This document shows positions 42,041-50,127 of a stretch of 64,000 nt of DNA, piece after piece. The notes under the pieces were generated by a model. The model worked only from the letters and a program-made list of their open reading frames with translations. It did not search any database and was not told the origin of the DNA. How positions within the stretch are numbered: the first letter of the stretch is position 1; every line of letters begins with the position of its first letter. This stretch comes from CAVQCX01 sp963775335 (GTDB lineage Bacteria; Pseudomonadota; Gammaproteobacteria; Chromatiales; Chromatiaceae). The position numbers and the translations under genes were made by a program. The DNA is taken from assembly GCA_963775335.1 (NCBI GenBank), contig CAVZIJ010000007.1:70006-134005 (forward strand). The letters run 5' to 3'.

Positions 42041-43867
42041 ATGGACCCTGTACCGAACGACCTGCAGCTGCGCTTTCCCCTGGCCTGGATCGCCCTGGCG
42101 GCGGCGCTGACGTCCTGCATATTGCTGTGGCAGGCATGGCACGTTCGCGAGTCCTACCGAATCGGGGAAGACGTAGCGTCGCACTTCGTGCGCGCCGAGG
42201 AGCTGCGGAGTTCCGTTCTCGATCTGGAACGACACCACAGTACCTGTCTGAGCATGGCGGCAGCCACCGGCGAGCCGACCTGGGGGGAGAAATACCAGAA
42301 CGCTCAAGCAAAGTTCACGGAAGTGATCGACGCGGCGCTGCAGCGCGACTTCCCGGCCGCTCAGAAAACAGAGATCCGCGCCATCGCGCGAATCCACGCG
42401 GCCATGCAGCCCCTCGAGGCCCGAGCTTTGGCTCTCGCAATTCAGGGGCGCCGAGCAGAGGCCCTGGATCTTCTCGCCAGCCCCGAGCACCGGACCATGG
42501 CGGAGCGCTTCGACGGCCACGTCGAGCGGTTCATCTCTGCGGTGCGGGAGGACCTCGAGGAAAGGGTACACTCGGCGCGCAACCGGGAGCTGGCCTCGCT
42601 GGTACCGGCCGGGGCCGCTTTCGTGGTATCCGTGCTGCTGTGGATTACCTTTATTCGGCGATCGGGAGACTGGCGCAGGGCCCTGGTATCGGCCGCCGCC
42701 CGGCGCAGCGAGGCGGAGGCGAAGCTCAGGGAGGTCCAGAAGATGGAAGCCCTGGGACAGTTGGCCGCCGGAATCGCTCACGACTTCAATAACCTATCCA
42801 CCGCCATATCCGGTTACACGGACGTTGCGCGGCGATCCCTGCCCCGGGGCCACGCGGCGCTATCCGCCTTGGCGGGCGTCGACCGGGCGGTTGATGATGG
42901 AACCGCGCTGACCCAGTCCCTGCTCATGGCTACCCGCCGGGAACCGCTCAGGCGCGAGCGTGTAAGCCTAACGCGCTTGACAGCCGATCAGGCCGAGTTG
43001 CTCCGGCGCACGCTGCCGGCGTCGATCGAAGTGATCACGGAGATCGAGGGCGGGCTGGATGCATGGGTCGACGCGGACCGAGGCCAGCTGGGCCGTGCGC
43101 TGCTCAATCTTGGCATCAACGCCCGCGACGCCATGCCCCGCGGGGGCCGGCTGACCCTCTCGCTCCGCCGGCGCGGCACTGCCGATCGACCCCGGGGCGT
43201 AGCTAACGAGGATTGGGTTGAGCTGTCGGTTAGCGACGACGGCGAAGGCATGTCTCCGTTGGTGCAGCCCCACATCTTCGAGCCGTTCTTCACCACTAAG
43301 TCCCACGGACAGGGGACGGGTTTGGGTCTGTCGATCGTGCAGGGCATCGTCGCCGCGAACGGCGGAGAACTGGAGCTTCGGTCTAACCCCGGGAAAGGCT
43401 CCACCTTCACCATGAGGCTGCCCCTGGCAACGCAAGGCGGCGACACGGCGTCGGCGCAGGTCCCCGCACCGCGTAGCGACGCGGTCGGGACTATCCTGCT
43501 CGCGGAAGATCACCCCTACGTCCGCGAGATCATGAGAGCCACGCTCGAGTCCCTCGGGCACAGGGTGATTGCCACAGGAAACGGAAACGAAGCGCTTCGG
43601 GCATTCGAGGTGCAGGGGCCGAACATCCGCCTTGTCGTCTGCGACCTGGATCTGCCGGGGCGCACCGGCCTCGACTGCCTTCGCGAGCTGCGTCGGATCG
43701 ATCAGGAGGTGCCGGTGATTCTGACCACCGCCCTCGTGGCTCCCGATCTGGAAGACCGCATCGCAGGTGAGGCCTTGGTGCTGCGCAAGCCATTCTCGAT
43801 GGGCGAGCTCGCCAGGCTGGTGGGTGTGCACACAAGGACTCCGCCGGACAGGAAGGCCGCGGAATGA
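42041..43867 (+). CDS. Hybrid membrane histidine kinase with receiver domain
   Basis: 608 residues from ATG 42041. Two membrane helices (residues ~10-30 and ~186-206) enclose a ~155-residue periplasmic sensor region. The phosphoacceptor motif AAGIAHDFNNL has His247. The ATPase domain shows NLGINARDAMP (N box), VSDDGEGMSP (G1) and GTGLGLSIVQG. A C-terminal receiver (ILLAEDHPYVREIMR; phosphoacceptor Asp535 in VVCDLDLPGRTG) follows. The ligand is unknown. The ribosome site AGGA is formed by the end of the IS repeat (42031-42034), 8 bp upstream. ATGA overlap joins it to the regulator gene. Confidence 0.92.
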   Translation: MDPVPNDLQLRFPLAWIALAAALTSCILLWQAWHVRESYRIGEDVASHFVRAEELRSSVLDLERHHSTCLSMAAATGEPTWGEKYQNAQAKFTEVIDAALQRDFPAAQKTEIRAIARIHAAMQPLEARALALAIQGRRAEALDLLASPEHRTMAERFDGHVERFISAVREDLEERVHSARNRELASLVPAGAAFVVSVLLWITFIRRSGDWRRALVSAAARRSEAEAKLREVQKMEALGQLAAGIAHDFNNLSTAISGYTDVARRSLPRGHAALSALAGVDRAVDDGTALTQSLLMATRREPLRRERVSLTRLTADQAELLRRTLPASIEVITEIEGGLDAWVDADRGQLGRALLNLGINARDAMPRGGRLTLSLRRRGTADRPRGVANEDWVELSVSDDGEGMSPLVQPHIFEPFFTTKSHGQGTGLGLSIVQGIVAANGGELELRSNPGKGSTFTMRLPLATQGGDTASAQVPAPRSDAVGTILLAEDHPYVREIMRATLESLGHRVIATGNGNEALRAFEVQGPNIRLVVCDLDLPGRTGLDCLRELRRIDQEVPVILTTALVAPDLEDRIAGEALVLRKPFSMGELARLVGVHTRTPPDRKAAE

Positions 43868-44520
43868 GCGTCCCGCTCTCTGTGCTGCTGATCGACGACC
43901 ACGCCCTGGTTCGCGACGCCCTCGCCCGGCGGCTGCAGGAAGAACCGGACATCCGGGTGGTCGGTGCGCTTGCGGACGCGAGGGACATCCTCGACCGGCT
44001 ACGGGAGCTGAGCCCGGACGTGCTTGTGCTCGACATCGACCTCCCCGGCCCCTCGCCCTTTGACGCCGCTCGCCTGGCCAAGAGCCACGACCCGGGGCTG
44101 CGGATCGTCTTTCTGAGCGCCTATCTGACGGATCAGCTCGTCGAGGCCGCGCTGGCAGTGCAGGCTTCTGGCTATGTCACCAAGGCGCAGCCGATCGATA
44201 CGCTGGTAAAGGCGATCCGCGCGGCGGGCCGGGGCCGGATCTATTTCTCGCCTGACGTACAGGCCCGAATCGTCGTCGGCGAGAGGACGGCGCACCTGTC
44301 CTGCGAGCCATGCACCCGCTCGGATCTGCTCACCGACCGGGAGCGGGAGGTGCTGCGCCAGATCGCCCTAGGCATGGCCAAGAAGCAGGTCGCCCTTGAA
44401 CTTGGAATCAGCGTCAAGACGGTGGATCGCCACTGCACGCATATCATGGAGAAGCTCGGTATCCATGACCGGGTGCAACTCACACACTTCGCTATCCGCG
44501 AGGGTCTGGTAAGACCCTGA
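43864..44520 (+). CDS. NarL/LuxR-family response regulator
   Basis: 218 residues, ATG overlapping the kinase stop. The receiver domain has VLLIDDHALVRDALARRL, phosphoacceptor Asp57 in VLDIDLPG, the conserved Ser of FLSAYLTD and Lys of VTKAQPID. The C-terminal LuxR helix-turn-helix has LTDREREVLRQIALGMAKKQ and VKTVDRHCTHIMEKLGIHDR. It is the obvious partner of the hybrid kinase. A likely target is the palindrome at 44571-44596, upstream of the exported-protein gene at 44767. Confidence 0.93.
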   Translation: MSVPLSVLLIDDHALVRDALARRLQEEPDIRVVGALADARDILDRLRELSPDVLVLDIDLPGPSPFDAARLAKSHDPGLRIVFLSAYLTDQLVEAALAVQASGYVTKAQPIDTLVKAIRAAGRGRIYFSPDVQARIVVGERTAHLSCEPCTRSDLLTDREREVLRQIALGMAKKQVALELGISVKTVDRHCTHIMEKLGIHDRVQLTHFAIREGLVRP

Positions 44521-44570
44521 TCACTGCGCTCACGTCGGGCTTTGGCTCCTCGGCTGCATAAAGCTTCCGA

Positions 44571-44596
44571 GCCTATGAGGCATACGCCTCATAGGC
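44571..44596. promoter_or_regulatory. Perfect 11-bp inverted repeat, candidate operator or terminator
   Basis: GCCTATGAGGC and its exact reverse complement are separated by ATAC, 50 bp after the response-regulator stop and 170 bp before the next gene. There is no T-run, so it may be an operator for the NarL-type regulator rather than a terminator. The remaining 170 bp to 44766 show nothing else. Confidence 0.45.
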
Positions 44597-44766
44597 GCCG
44601 AGTCAGTGCCGGGCCATGGTTGTAATAGGAGTCGGCGCAGGTCCCGCACAGGCGCTGGGGTTTGTGAGCCCGATACCGACAGCGGGTCTGCGCGGCCTTC
44701 CTGCAAGGGGGTCGAGGTCGGCTGCTCACACGGACCGCCCCGTCAAGAAAGACCAAGGAGAGCATC

Positions 44767-45954
44767 ATGAGAACAAGAGCCTTACTCCTGGCGCTGATCA
44801 CGTTCGCGATGACATCGAGCCCGCTGCTCGCCCAACCCCCCAGTTGGTCGGGCGGAGGTCGTGGCGGCGGCGGCAAACCCGACAGCCCGGACCTCTATGG
44901 AGACATGGTGTTGATCGACCGGGATGTGAACGGCGTTCCGATCACTACCCTGGGGCTGGGGCCCCAGGATCAGTGGACGCAAGTGCCCCAGCCGATCATG
45001 GTCGGTGACAAAGCGGGCTGCCCCCTGATCTTCACACAGCTGGCTCCGGTGGCCGCCCATTCCGTCTATGCGATGCTGGGCATTGATGCCAGGTACATCC
45101 CCTTCGTGGACGGCGAGATCCCTGAGGAATACGCAGAGTGCTCCACAGAGGCGGACTTCGGGCGGCTGAGCAGCGCGCGTGCCCCCGATGAAGTCATCAA
45201 CCATGCACTCGTCGAAATGGTGACCTCGGCGAGCATACCCGGTGGCTTAATCGCCCTCGACGAGGCGGGGCGCCTGATGGTCAGCTACGAGGTCGACGGC
45301 GTGCCGGTCGTTAAGACCATCGACGCGCCGCTGGAGAACCTGGCGGGCTTCGAACGGATCCTCGAGGCCGGTGAGCTCTCCCATGCTGACGTGAGCGGCG
45401 GCGCGGCAGTCCCTATGCCTGCGCGGCCGGCGGGACACACGGGGGCCCTGCATCTGTTGGACCGTGCGGCGGCCATGCTCGGCGCCGCGGGCGACAAGAG
45501 CGGCTTTGTCGGCATCGACGTGGTCGTCTATACCACCCAGATCCGGACGATCGCCACCGACATCACGGCGGAGGCACGGAGCCTTTACGGAGCACCCCAT
45601 CCGGGGGGTTACTTCAACTTCGGAAGCTTCGTTTACGATCGCTCGGCCAGCTACCCTGGTCAGGTGTGCTACCTGAAGATCATCAGCCCCACCTCCCCGC
45701 CGGGCGAAAACGACGCCCTACCGATGGATGTGAGCGCACAGATCGTCCGGGAGGCAATCCTTCCGCTGGTGTTTCCGCCTTTGGCGAACGCCGCCGACCG
45801 TGTCGGCGGGCTGACCGATCACGGTGACTACACCGGCTTCGTTGGCACCAACGTCTGGGGGTTCGCCCAGGCCGCAGACGATGCCCGTGCCGTGATCCAG
45901 TGGGTCCACGACCATCCGGTGCCAACCGACCTGCTCGAATACTGTGACCTGTGA
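44767..45954 (+). CDS. Exported protein of unknown function
   Basis: 395 residues. The signal peptide (ALLLALITFAMTSSPLLAQP) is followed by a Gly-rich linker (SWSGGGRGGGGKPDSPDLYG). The mature part has no motif I recognise. AAHSVYAMLGIDARYIPFVD and GKSG-like AAGDKSGFVGIDVVVYTTQI are notable, and a cysteine pair near the C-terminus (QVCYLK and EYCDL) may be bridged. ATG 44767 has AAGGAGAG 6 bp upstream. It stands alone downstream of the two-component system and may be its target. Confidence 0.7.
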   Translation: MRTRALLLALITFAMTSSPLLAQPPSWSGGGRGGGGKPDSPDLYGDMVLIDRDVNGVPITTLGLGPQDQWTQVPQPIMVGDKAGCPLIFTQLAPVAAHSVYAMLGIDARYIPFVDGEIPEEYAECSTEADFGRLSSARAPDEVINHALVEMVTSASIPGGLIALDEAGRLMVSYEVDGVPVVKTIDAPLENLAGFERILEAGELSHADVSGGAAVPMPARPAGHTGALHLLDRAAAMLGAAGDKSGFVGIDVVVYTTQIRTIATDITAEARSLYGAPHPGGYFNFGSFVYDRSASYPGQVCYLKIISPTSPPGENDALPMDVSAQIVREAILPLVFPPLANAADRVGGLTDHGDYTGFVGTNVWGFAQAADDARAVIQWVHDHPVPTDLLEYCDL

Positions 45955-46024
45955 TTGCTGAAAGCGGAGCGCGGCTCGAAGCTGGTTTGCCCGAGCCGCG
46001 GGCCCGCCGCCCTGCCGTGGAGCG

Positions 46025-46191
46025 CTAGGGGCTGTTGACATTTATCTGAGCGAGGGCGATTGCGAGCGATTGTTCGTGCTGACAAGGCGCGGTGAGGAGG
46101 AAGAGTGGATCTATGGCGACGAGCCGCAACACAGTCAGCGCGGAAAAGGGCCGTAATCGGAGCGCGAACGGCAATTGTCAACAGCCCCTAG
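46025..46191. mobile_element. MITE-like element with 16-bp terminal inverted repeats
   Basis: CTAGGGGCTGTTGACA (46025-46040) and its exact reverse complement (46176-46191) bound a 167-bp segment with no plausible gene. Short length, perfect ends and lack of coding capacity fit a miniature inverted-repeat transposable element mobilised in trans. Its right end cuts into the RelE-like fragment at 46192. Confidence 0.8.
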
Positions 46192-46391
46192 AGCAGCGGC
46201 ATGAAGCAGAGCGGGCGCCCCCCACCGCGTTTGCCTCGACCTTGGAGGCCGACCCGCTTCTTAACGACATGGCCGCCAAGGTCGCCGTCGATCCGTCCGG
46301 CGACGATCTCCCGGACGGCCGACGCCAGGGTCTCGTCTGTCAGGCCTTCGTACGAAACGAGGACCGAGCGCCGCCAGGTCTCCCTGGCCAT
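46192..46391 (-). pseudogene. RelE/HigB-like toxin fragment truncated by the MITE-like element
   Basis: On the minus strand from ATG 46391: VLVSYEGLTDETLASAVREI, then GRIDGDLGGHVVKKRVGLQG and RGKRGG. This is the pattern of RelE-type toxins whose full version continues with GG(Y/F)RTL and a last strand. The end is lost, and damaged, where the MITE-like element begins. No antitoxin gene is seen beside it. Confidence 0.6.
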
Positions 46392-46448
46392 TACTTGGGT
46401 TAGAGTGGCACTCCCCCTGTGAAACACTTGTCCGAGCTCGACCCGCAA

Positions 46449-46750
46449 CGGTCATCCGCTGAACCGAGGCGTGTGGTTATGCCTGAGATCGTCCTGTGCT
46501 CCCTTCTCGTGAACCGCCTAGCAGCCTGTCGAACTTTCGACCACTAAGCAACATTTGTTTAGAAAATGAACGATTTGTCCTGCGCTACGCGAATTTGGGG
46601 CAAGTTCTCGCCGATGAGCCCGCTCAAATCCGCGTACGAGCCTGTAGCAACTGAAAGTCGGACAGGCTCCTAGTACGGACCGGTATGCTAGGTCGTGTGG
46701 GGAGGCGGGCTAAACACCCGCCCTTACTCGATTGGGCATGGTGCTGGACT
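46449..46750. other. Gene-free stretch with a group II intron-like 3' end
   Basis: No gene is supported. The segment from about 46630 to 46735 (GAGCCTGTAGCAACTGAAAG, then TACGGACCGGTATGCTAGG, and a stem GGCGGG...CCCGCC before TTACTCGATT) resembles the conserved 3' end of bacterial group II introns after the reverse transcriptase gene. A reverse transcriptase fragment lies at 47480. The assignment rests on recollected pattern and needs a covariance search. Confidence 0.3.
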
Positions 46751-46752
46751 CC

Positions 46753-47145
46753 TTACATGGAGTGGAGACCAATCATGTTTCCCTCGGAATCGCGAGCCAA
46801 GGCGATGAAGCCGTGCTCACCAATGGACATTTTTTCTTTCACGACCGTGCCCCCATTTGCTGCAACACGTGAGGATTCCACGGCACAGTCTCTGCAGCCA
46901 AAGTAAACCAGCGTGCCACCACCGGCGGAGGGAAAGCCCTCCTTTTTCACCAGCATGCCACATGCGCCATACGAAGCTTGCGTAGTCGCCTTATCAGACG
47001 GGAATGCCCACATTTCCATATCCATTTCCGATGTCGGAGCGGGCATCTTTTCTAGCTTGATATCAAGTACGGATTCATAAAATTTTTTCGCCCGTTGCAT
47101 ATCTTGCACGTAAATTTCAAACCAGACAACAGGATTGCTTTGCAT
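46753..47145 (-). CDS. VOC-family (glyoxalase/bleomycin-resistance-like) protein
   Basis: 130 residues from ATG 47145, preceded on the minus strand by AGAGG. VVWFEIYVQDMQRAKKFYES, YGACGMLVKKEGFPSAGGGT, FGCRDCAVESSRVAANGGTV and HGFIALARDSEGNMIGLHSM are the paired beta-alpha-beta-beta-beta modules of the vicinal oxygen chelate family. A single-domain member usually dimerises; the metal use and substrate are unknown. Its codon use is less GC-rich than its neighbours, consistent with transfer. Confidence 0.88.
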   Translation of the reverse strand: MQSNPVVWFEIYVQDMQRAKKFYESVLDIKLEKMPAPTSEMDMEMWAFPSDKATTQASYGACGMLVKKEGFPSAGGGTLVYFGCRDCAVESSRVAANGGTVVKEKMSIGEHGFIALARDSEGNMIGLHSM

Positions 47146-47479
47146 GATGGACCTCTTTTGGGAGATGACTAGATTCAACGGGGCAATGCGAATGCCCGAC
47201 GTTTGAGTTAAGCGGCGGCCCGTCAGGGACGTCCGCCTGGACGCATTATGTGTGCCCGGCGTGGGCATGATCTTATGGAGTGCGAGTCCCCTGTACATAT
47301 TCCGGGAAGAAGTCATAGTGACAACTTCAAAAAGTACTAGCCGACGGCAAGAGCAAAGGGGCGACCCGATGTCTGGAAGAAGCCCGAGGGCGATTCCGAA
47401 CAAAGGTCTGAAGGCAGTGTGAGTGGGCATGCCCGTGAGCTCAAGTAACTCCCTAACCCCGGCCGGGGATTTGGGTGCT

Positions 47480-47626
47480 CGGCGCGTCACGGAGCCATCT
47501 CCTATCGATTTTGCACCGGTGGAATACATCGCATCGCCTGCGAGTATAGCCGAAGCGTGGAAACGCGTCAGAGCCAATAAGGGAGCGCCCGGTGTTGATG
47601 GTATCAGCATCGCGAGGTTCCCGAAG
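47480..47626 (+). pseudogene. N-terminal fragment of a group II intron reverse transcriptase
   Basis: SIAEAWKRVRANKGAPGVDG followed by ISIARF is the classical RT0/RT1 region of LtrA-type reverse transcriptases (AWKRVRANKGA-GVDG). The homology ends at about 47626 in low-complexity GGGG/CCCC sequence; the finger, palm and maturase domains are missing. It faces the NhaA gene tail-to-tail. Confidence 0.7.
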
Positions 47627-47790
47627 GGGGGACGACCCCGCAGGGGGACCGGGGTCAGGCCTCCCATTTCCCATCAGTCGAAAAATGGCTACTGTGGCGG
47701 CACGCCGCACGCAAGGGATTGCGTTACAGGCCTCCGATTACGAACGGAGCTTGGCCGGGCAAGGCCCCGCCGATGGCGGCGTGTCGCTTC

Positions 47791-49671
47791 CTACACCGCC
47801 CTGCTCGCCGGAGGCCTCCAGAGCAGCGCCACCCCTATCAGCGACGACAGCAGCGAAGCGGCGAGCACTGCAAGCTTGGCTGCGGCGAAGTCACCGGGGC
47901 CGGGGAACGCCTGCCCGGCGATGAACAGCGACATCGTGAAGCCGATTCCGGCCAGGGCGCCGGCGCCAATGATCTGTCGCCAGGAGTATGCGCTCGGCTT
48001 GCGCGCAAGGCCCAGGCGAACAGCCAGGGCGCAGGCCGAGAGGAATCCCAACGGCTTGCCGATGGCCAGGCTGACGAGAATCGCGATCAGAAGCGCGCCG
48101 TGCTGGTCGAAGACGCCCGGTGTGAGACTGACCCCTGCATTGGCCAAGGCGAAGACCGGCAGCACCAGGTAGCTCGAGCGCGGTGCGGCGGTGCGCAGCA
48201 GGCGGTCCGCGGGGGATTCGAGACGATCATGGATCGCGTCCAGGGCCGCCAGCGCGGGCGAGGAAGGGCCGCGGCGGAATTGCTCCCCGCTATGCTGAGC
48301 CTCCGCCGTCAGGATCGTGTCCGCCTGCATGGCCAGGGTTTTGTAGTCTGGCGGCGGTCGTGTGGGGATCAGTGCGGCCAGGACGACACCGGCGAGGGTG
48401 CCGTGCAAGCCGCCGGCGAAGACGCAGACCCAGAGCGCGATGCCCATCAAGATGTAGGGGGAGACGCGATAGACGCCGGATCGGTTGAGTACCGCCAGCC
48501 CGGCGGTGATCGCCGCTGCAGCGGCGAGATAGCCGATGACCAGGTCGCCGGAATAGAAGATCGCCACCACGATGATCGCACCGATGTCGTCGACGATGGC
48601 GGCGGCGGTCAGAAAGATGCGCAGCTCGATCGGCACCCGCGCCCCCAGCATGGCGATCAAGGCCACCGCAAAGGCGGTGTCGGTCGACATCGGCACGCCC
48701 CAGCCGATCGCCCAGGGGCCGGGCGCGATGACGAGAAGATAGAGAGCGGCCGGCACGGCCATGCCGCCGATCGCCGCGGCGATGGGCAATGCCGCCGCCT
48801 GCGGGCTCGCCAGATGGCCGACAGTGACCTCACGTTTGATCTCGAGGCCCACCACGAGAAAGAAGACCGTCAGGAAGGCGTCGTTTACCCAATCCAGCGC
48901 TGACATCCGGAACGCCGATTCGCCGAACGTGAGTCCGACATCGGTATGCCAGAAGGCAGCGAAGGCGGGGCCGAGCCTCGAATTGGTGAGTGCGAGGGCA
49001 AGGACCGAGGCGAGCAGCAGCAGCACGCCAGCCGAGGGGGCCCAGCTCGCGAAGGTCAGGGCGGCCGAGCGCACGCGGTGGCCGAGGGTGCCGAGCATCG
49101 CATCGGCGAAGGAGCTTTCATCCCAGGGTCCGTCGTAGCGGCGCCCGTTGATGAAGAAGGTGGGCGTGTAGTGCACACCGCTCGCCCGTGCGCTCTCGAT
49201 GTCGAGATTCACCCGCCTTCTGGCCTGCTCGGTGACCTCCCGCCGGGTTTCGGCATCCAGCCGCGCCAGGCCGATCGTCTCGGCGACGGCGTACAGGTCG
49301 TCCCTGGTCAGCGTGTGGGAGCGCGTCATCAGGGTGACGTGTGCCTGCCAGAATTGCTCGTGATCCGCGGCCGATTCGGCGAGCTCGGCGGCAGGCTGTG
49401 CCAGCTCGCTGCCGATCAGCGGACGATGACGGAACACGTAGCGCAGACGATCGCCGAGCTGAGTGCGCACCTGCGTGATGCGCTCGTTGGCGGCGCGACA
49501 GTACGGGCAGGCGTAACTGCCGTATTCCACCAGGGTGATGGGCGCGTCCCTGGGTCCGAGCAGATGATCCTTGAGCTCGTCCACCGGGGGGGCGAGGCGA
49601 TTGGTCGCTGCCACCGGGGCCTGGATCTCGGTCGCGGGATCGCCTGATCCACTCACCGCTGGGTCATTCAT
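47791..49671 (-). CDS. nhaA: DsbA-like thioredoxin domain fused to NhaA Na+/H+ antiporter
   Basis: 626 residues from ATG 49671 (MNDPAVSG); an upstream in-frame start at 49749 is less likely. Residues ~30-205 are a DsbA-type thioredoxin domain with CPYC in YGSYACPYCRAANERIT. The cis-Pro region is VHYTPTFFINGRRYDG. About 12 membrane helices of NhaA follow, with the paired aspartates in AAAIVDDIGAIIVVAIFY and VFFLVVGLEIKREVTVGH. NhaA exchanges protons for sodium. Thioredoxin-NhaA fusions are known; how the redox domain affects transport is unclear. The gene is intact. Confidence 0.93.
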   Translation of the reverse strand: MNDPAVSGSGDPATEIQAPVAATNRLAPPVDELKDHLLGPRDAPITLVEYGSYACPYCRAANERITQVRTQLGDRLRYVFRHRPLIGSELAQPAAELAESAADHEQFWQAHVTLMTRSHTLTRDDLYAVAETIGLARLDAETRREVTEQARRRVNLDIESARASGVHYTPTFFINGRRYDGPWDESSFADAMLGTLGHRVRSAALTFASWAPSAGVLLLLASVLALALTNSRLGPAFAAFWHTDVGLTFGESAFRMSALDWVNDAFLTVFFLVVGLEIKREVTVGHLASPQAAALPIAAAIGGMAVPAALYLLVIAPGPWAIGWGVPMSTDTAFAVALIAMLGARVPIELRIFLTAAAIVDDIGAIIVVAIFYSGDLVIGYLAAAAAITAGLAVLNRSGVYRVSPYILMGIALWVCVFAGGLHGTLAGVVLAALIPTRPPPDYKTLAMQADTILTAEAQHSGEQFRRGPSSPALAALDAIHDRLESPADRLLRTAAPRSSYLVLPVFALANAGVSLTPGVFDQHGALLIAILVSLAIGKPLGFLSACALAVRLGLARKPSAYSWRQIIGAGALAGIGFTMSLFIAGQAFPGPGDFAAAKLAVLAASLLSSLIGVALLWRPPASRAV

Positions 49672-49845
49672 GATGCGGGGCGACGGGCCGGGCCGAGCGG
49701 CCCAGCGCTTGCCACGAAGACGGTCTCGCGATGGCCCGGGCGCATGCAAGGGTGGTCGTGGGACATCCGAGGCGGCCTTGACGACGGCTCACGGGCTGCC
49801 CGCTGCAGGAGTGGCAACGGCATGCCCCGTGCCCGGCACCGCGTG

Positions 49846-50115
49846 TCAATATTCGGCGAAGGCATCGTGCGGATAGCAGTATAGCCAGCGCTCTCCGGGC
49901 TCGGCCGAGGCGATCACGGGATGGCCACTGGCGTGCGCATGTTTGCTGGCGTGGCGATTGGGCGAGCTGTCACAGCACAGGGTTGCACCGCAGGTCTGGC
50001 AGGTCCGCAGATGGACCCAGGTCGCACCGATCTCGACGCACGCCTCGCATTCGCGCCGTTTCGGCTCTTTCAGGCTCGTCAGCGAGCTTAGATGAGCGCA
50101 GATTTTGGCAGCCAT
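49846..50115 (-). CDS. UBP-type zinc finger protein
   Basis: 89 residues from ATG 50115 with GGAAAGGATC upstream. CEACVEIGATWVHLRTCQTC, CCDSSPNRHASKHAHASGHP and WLYCYPHDAFAEY match the Zf-UBP domain with its Cys/His ligands. In bacteria these small proteins often stand next to thioredoxin-reductase-like genes, as here (12 bp from the gene at 50128-51807). The function is unknown; a redox or modification role is inferred. Confidence 0.9.
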   Translation of the reverse strand: MAAKICAHLSSLTSLKEPKRRECEACVEIGATWVHLRTCQTCGATLCCDSSPNRHASKHAHASGHPVIASAEPGERWLYCYPHDAFAEY

Positions 50116-50127
50116 GATCCTTTCCTG

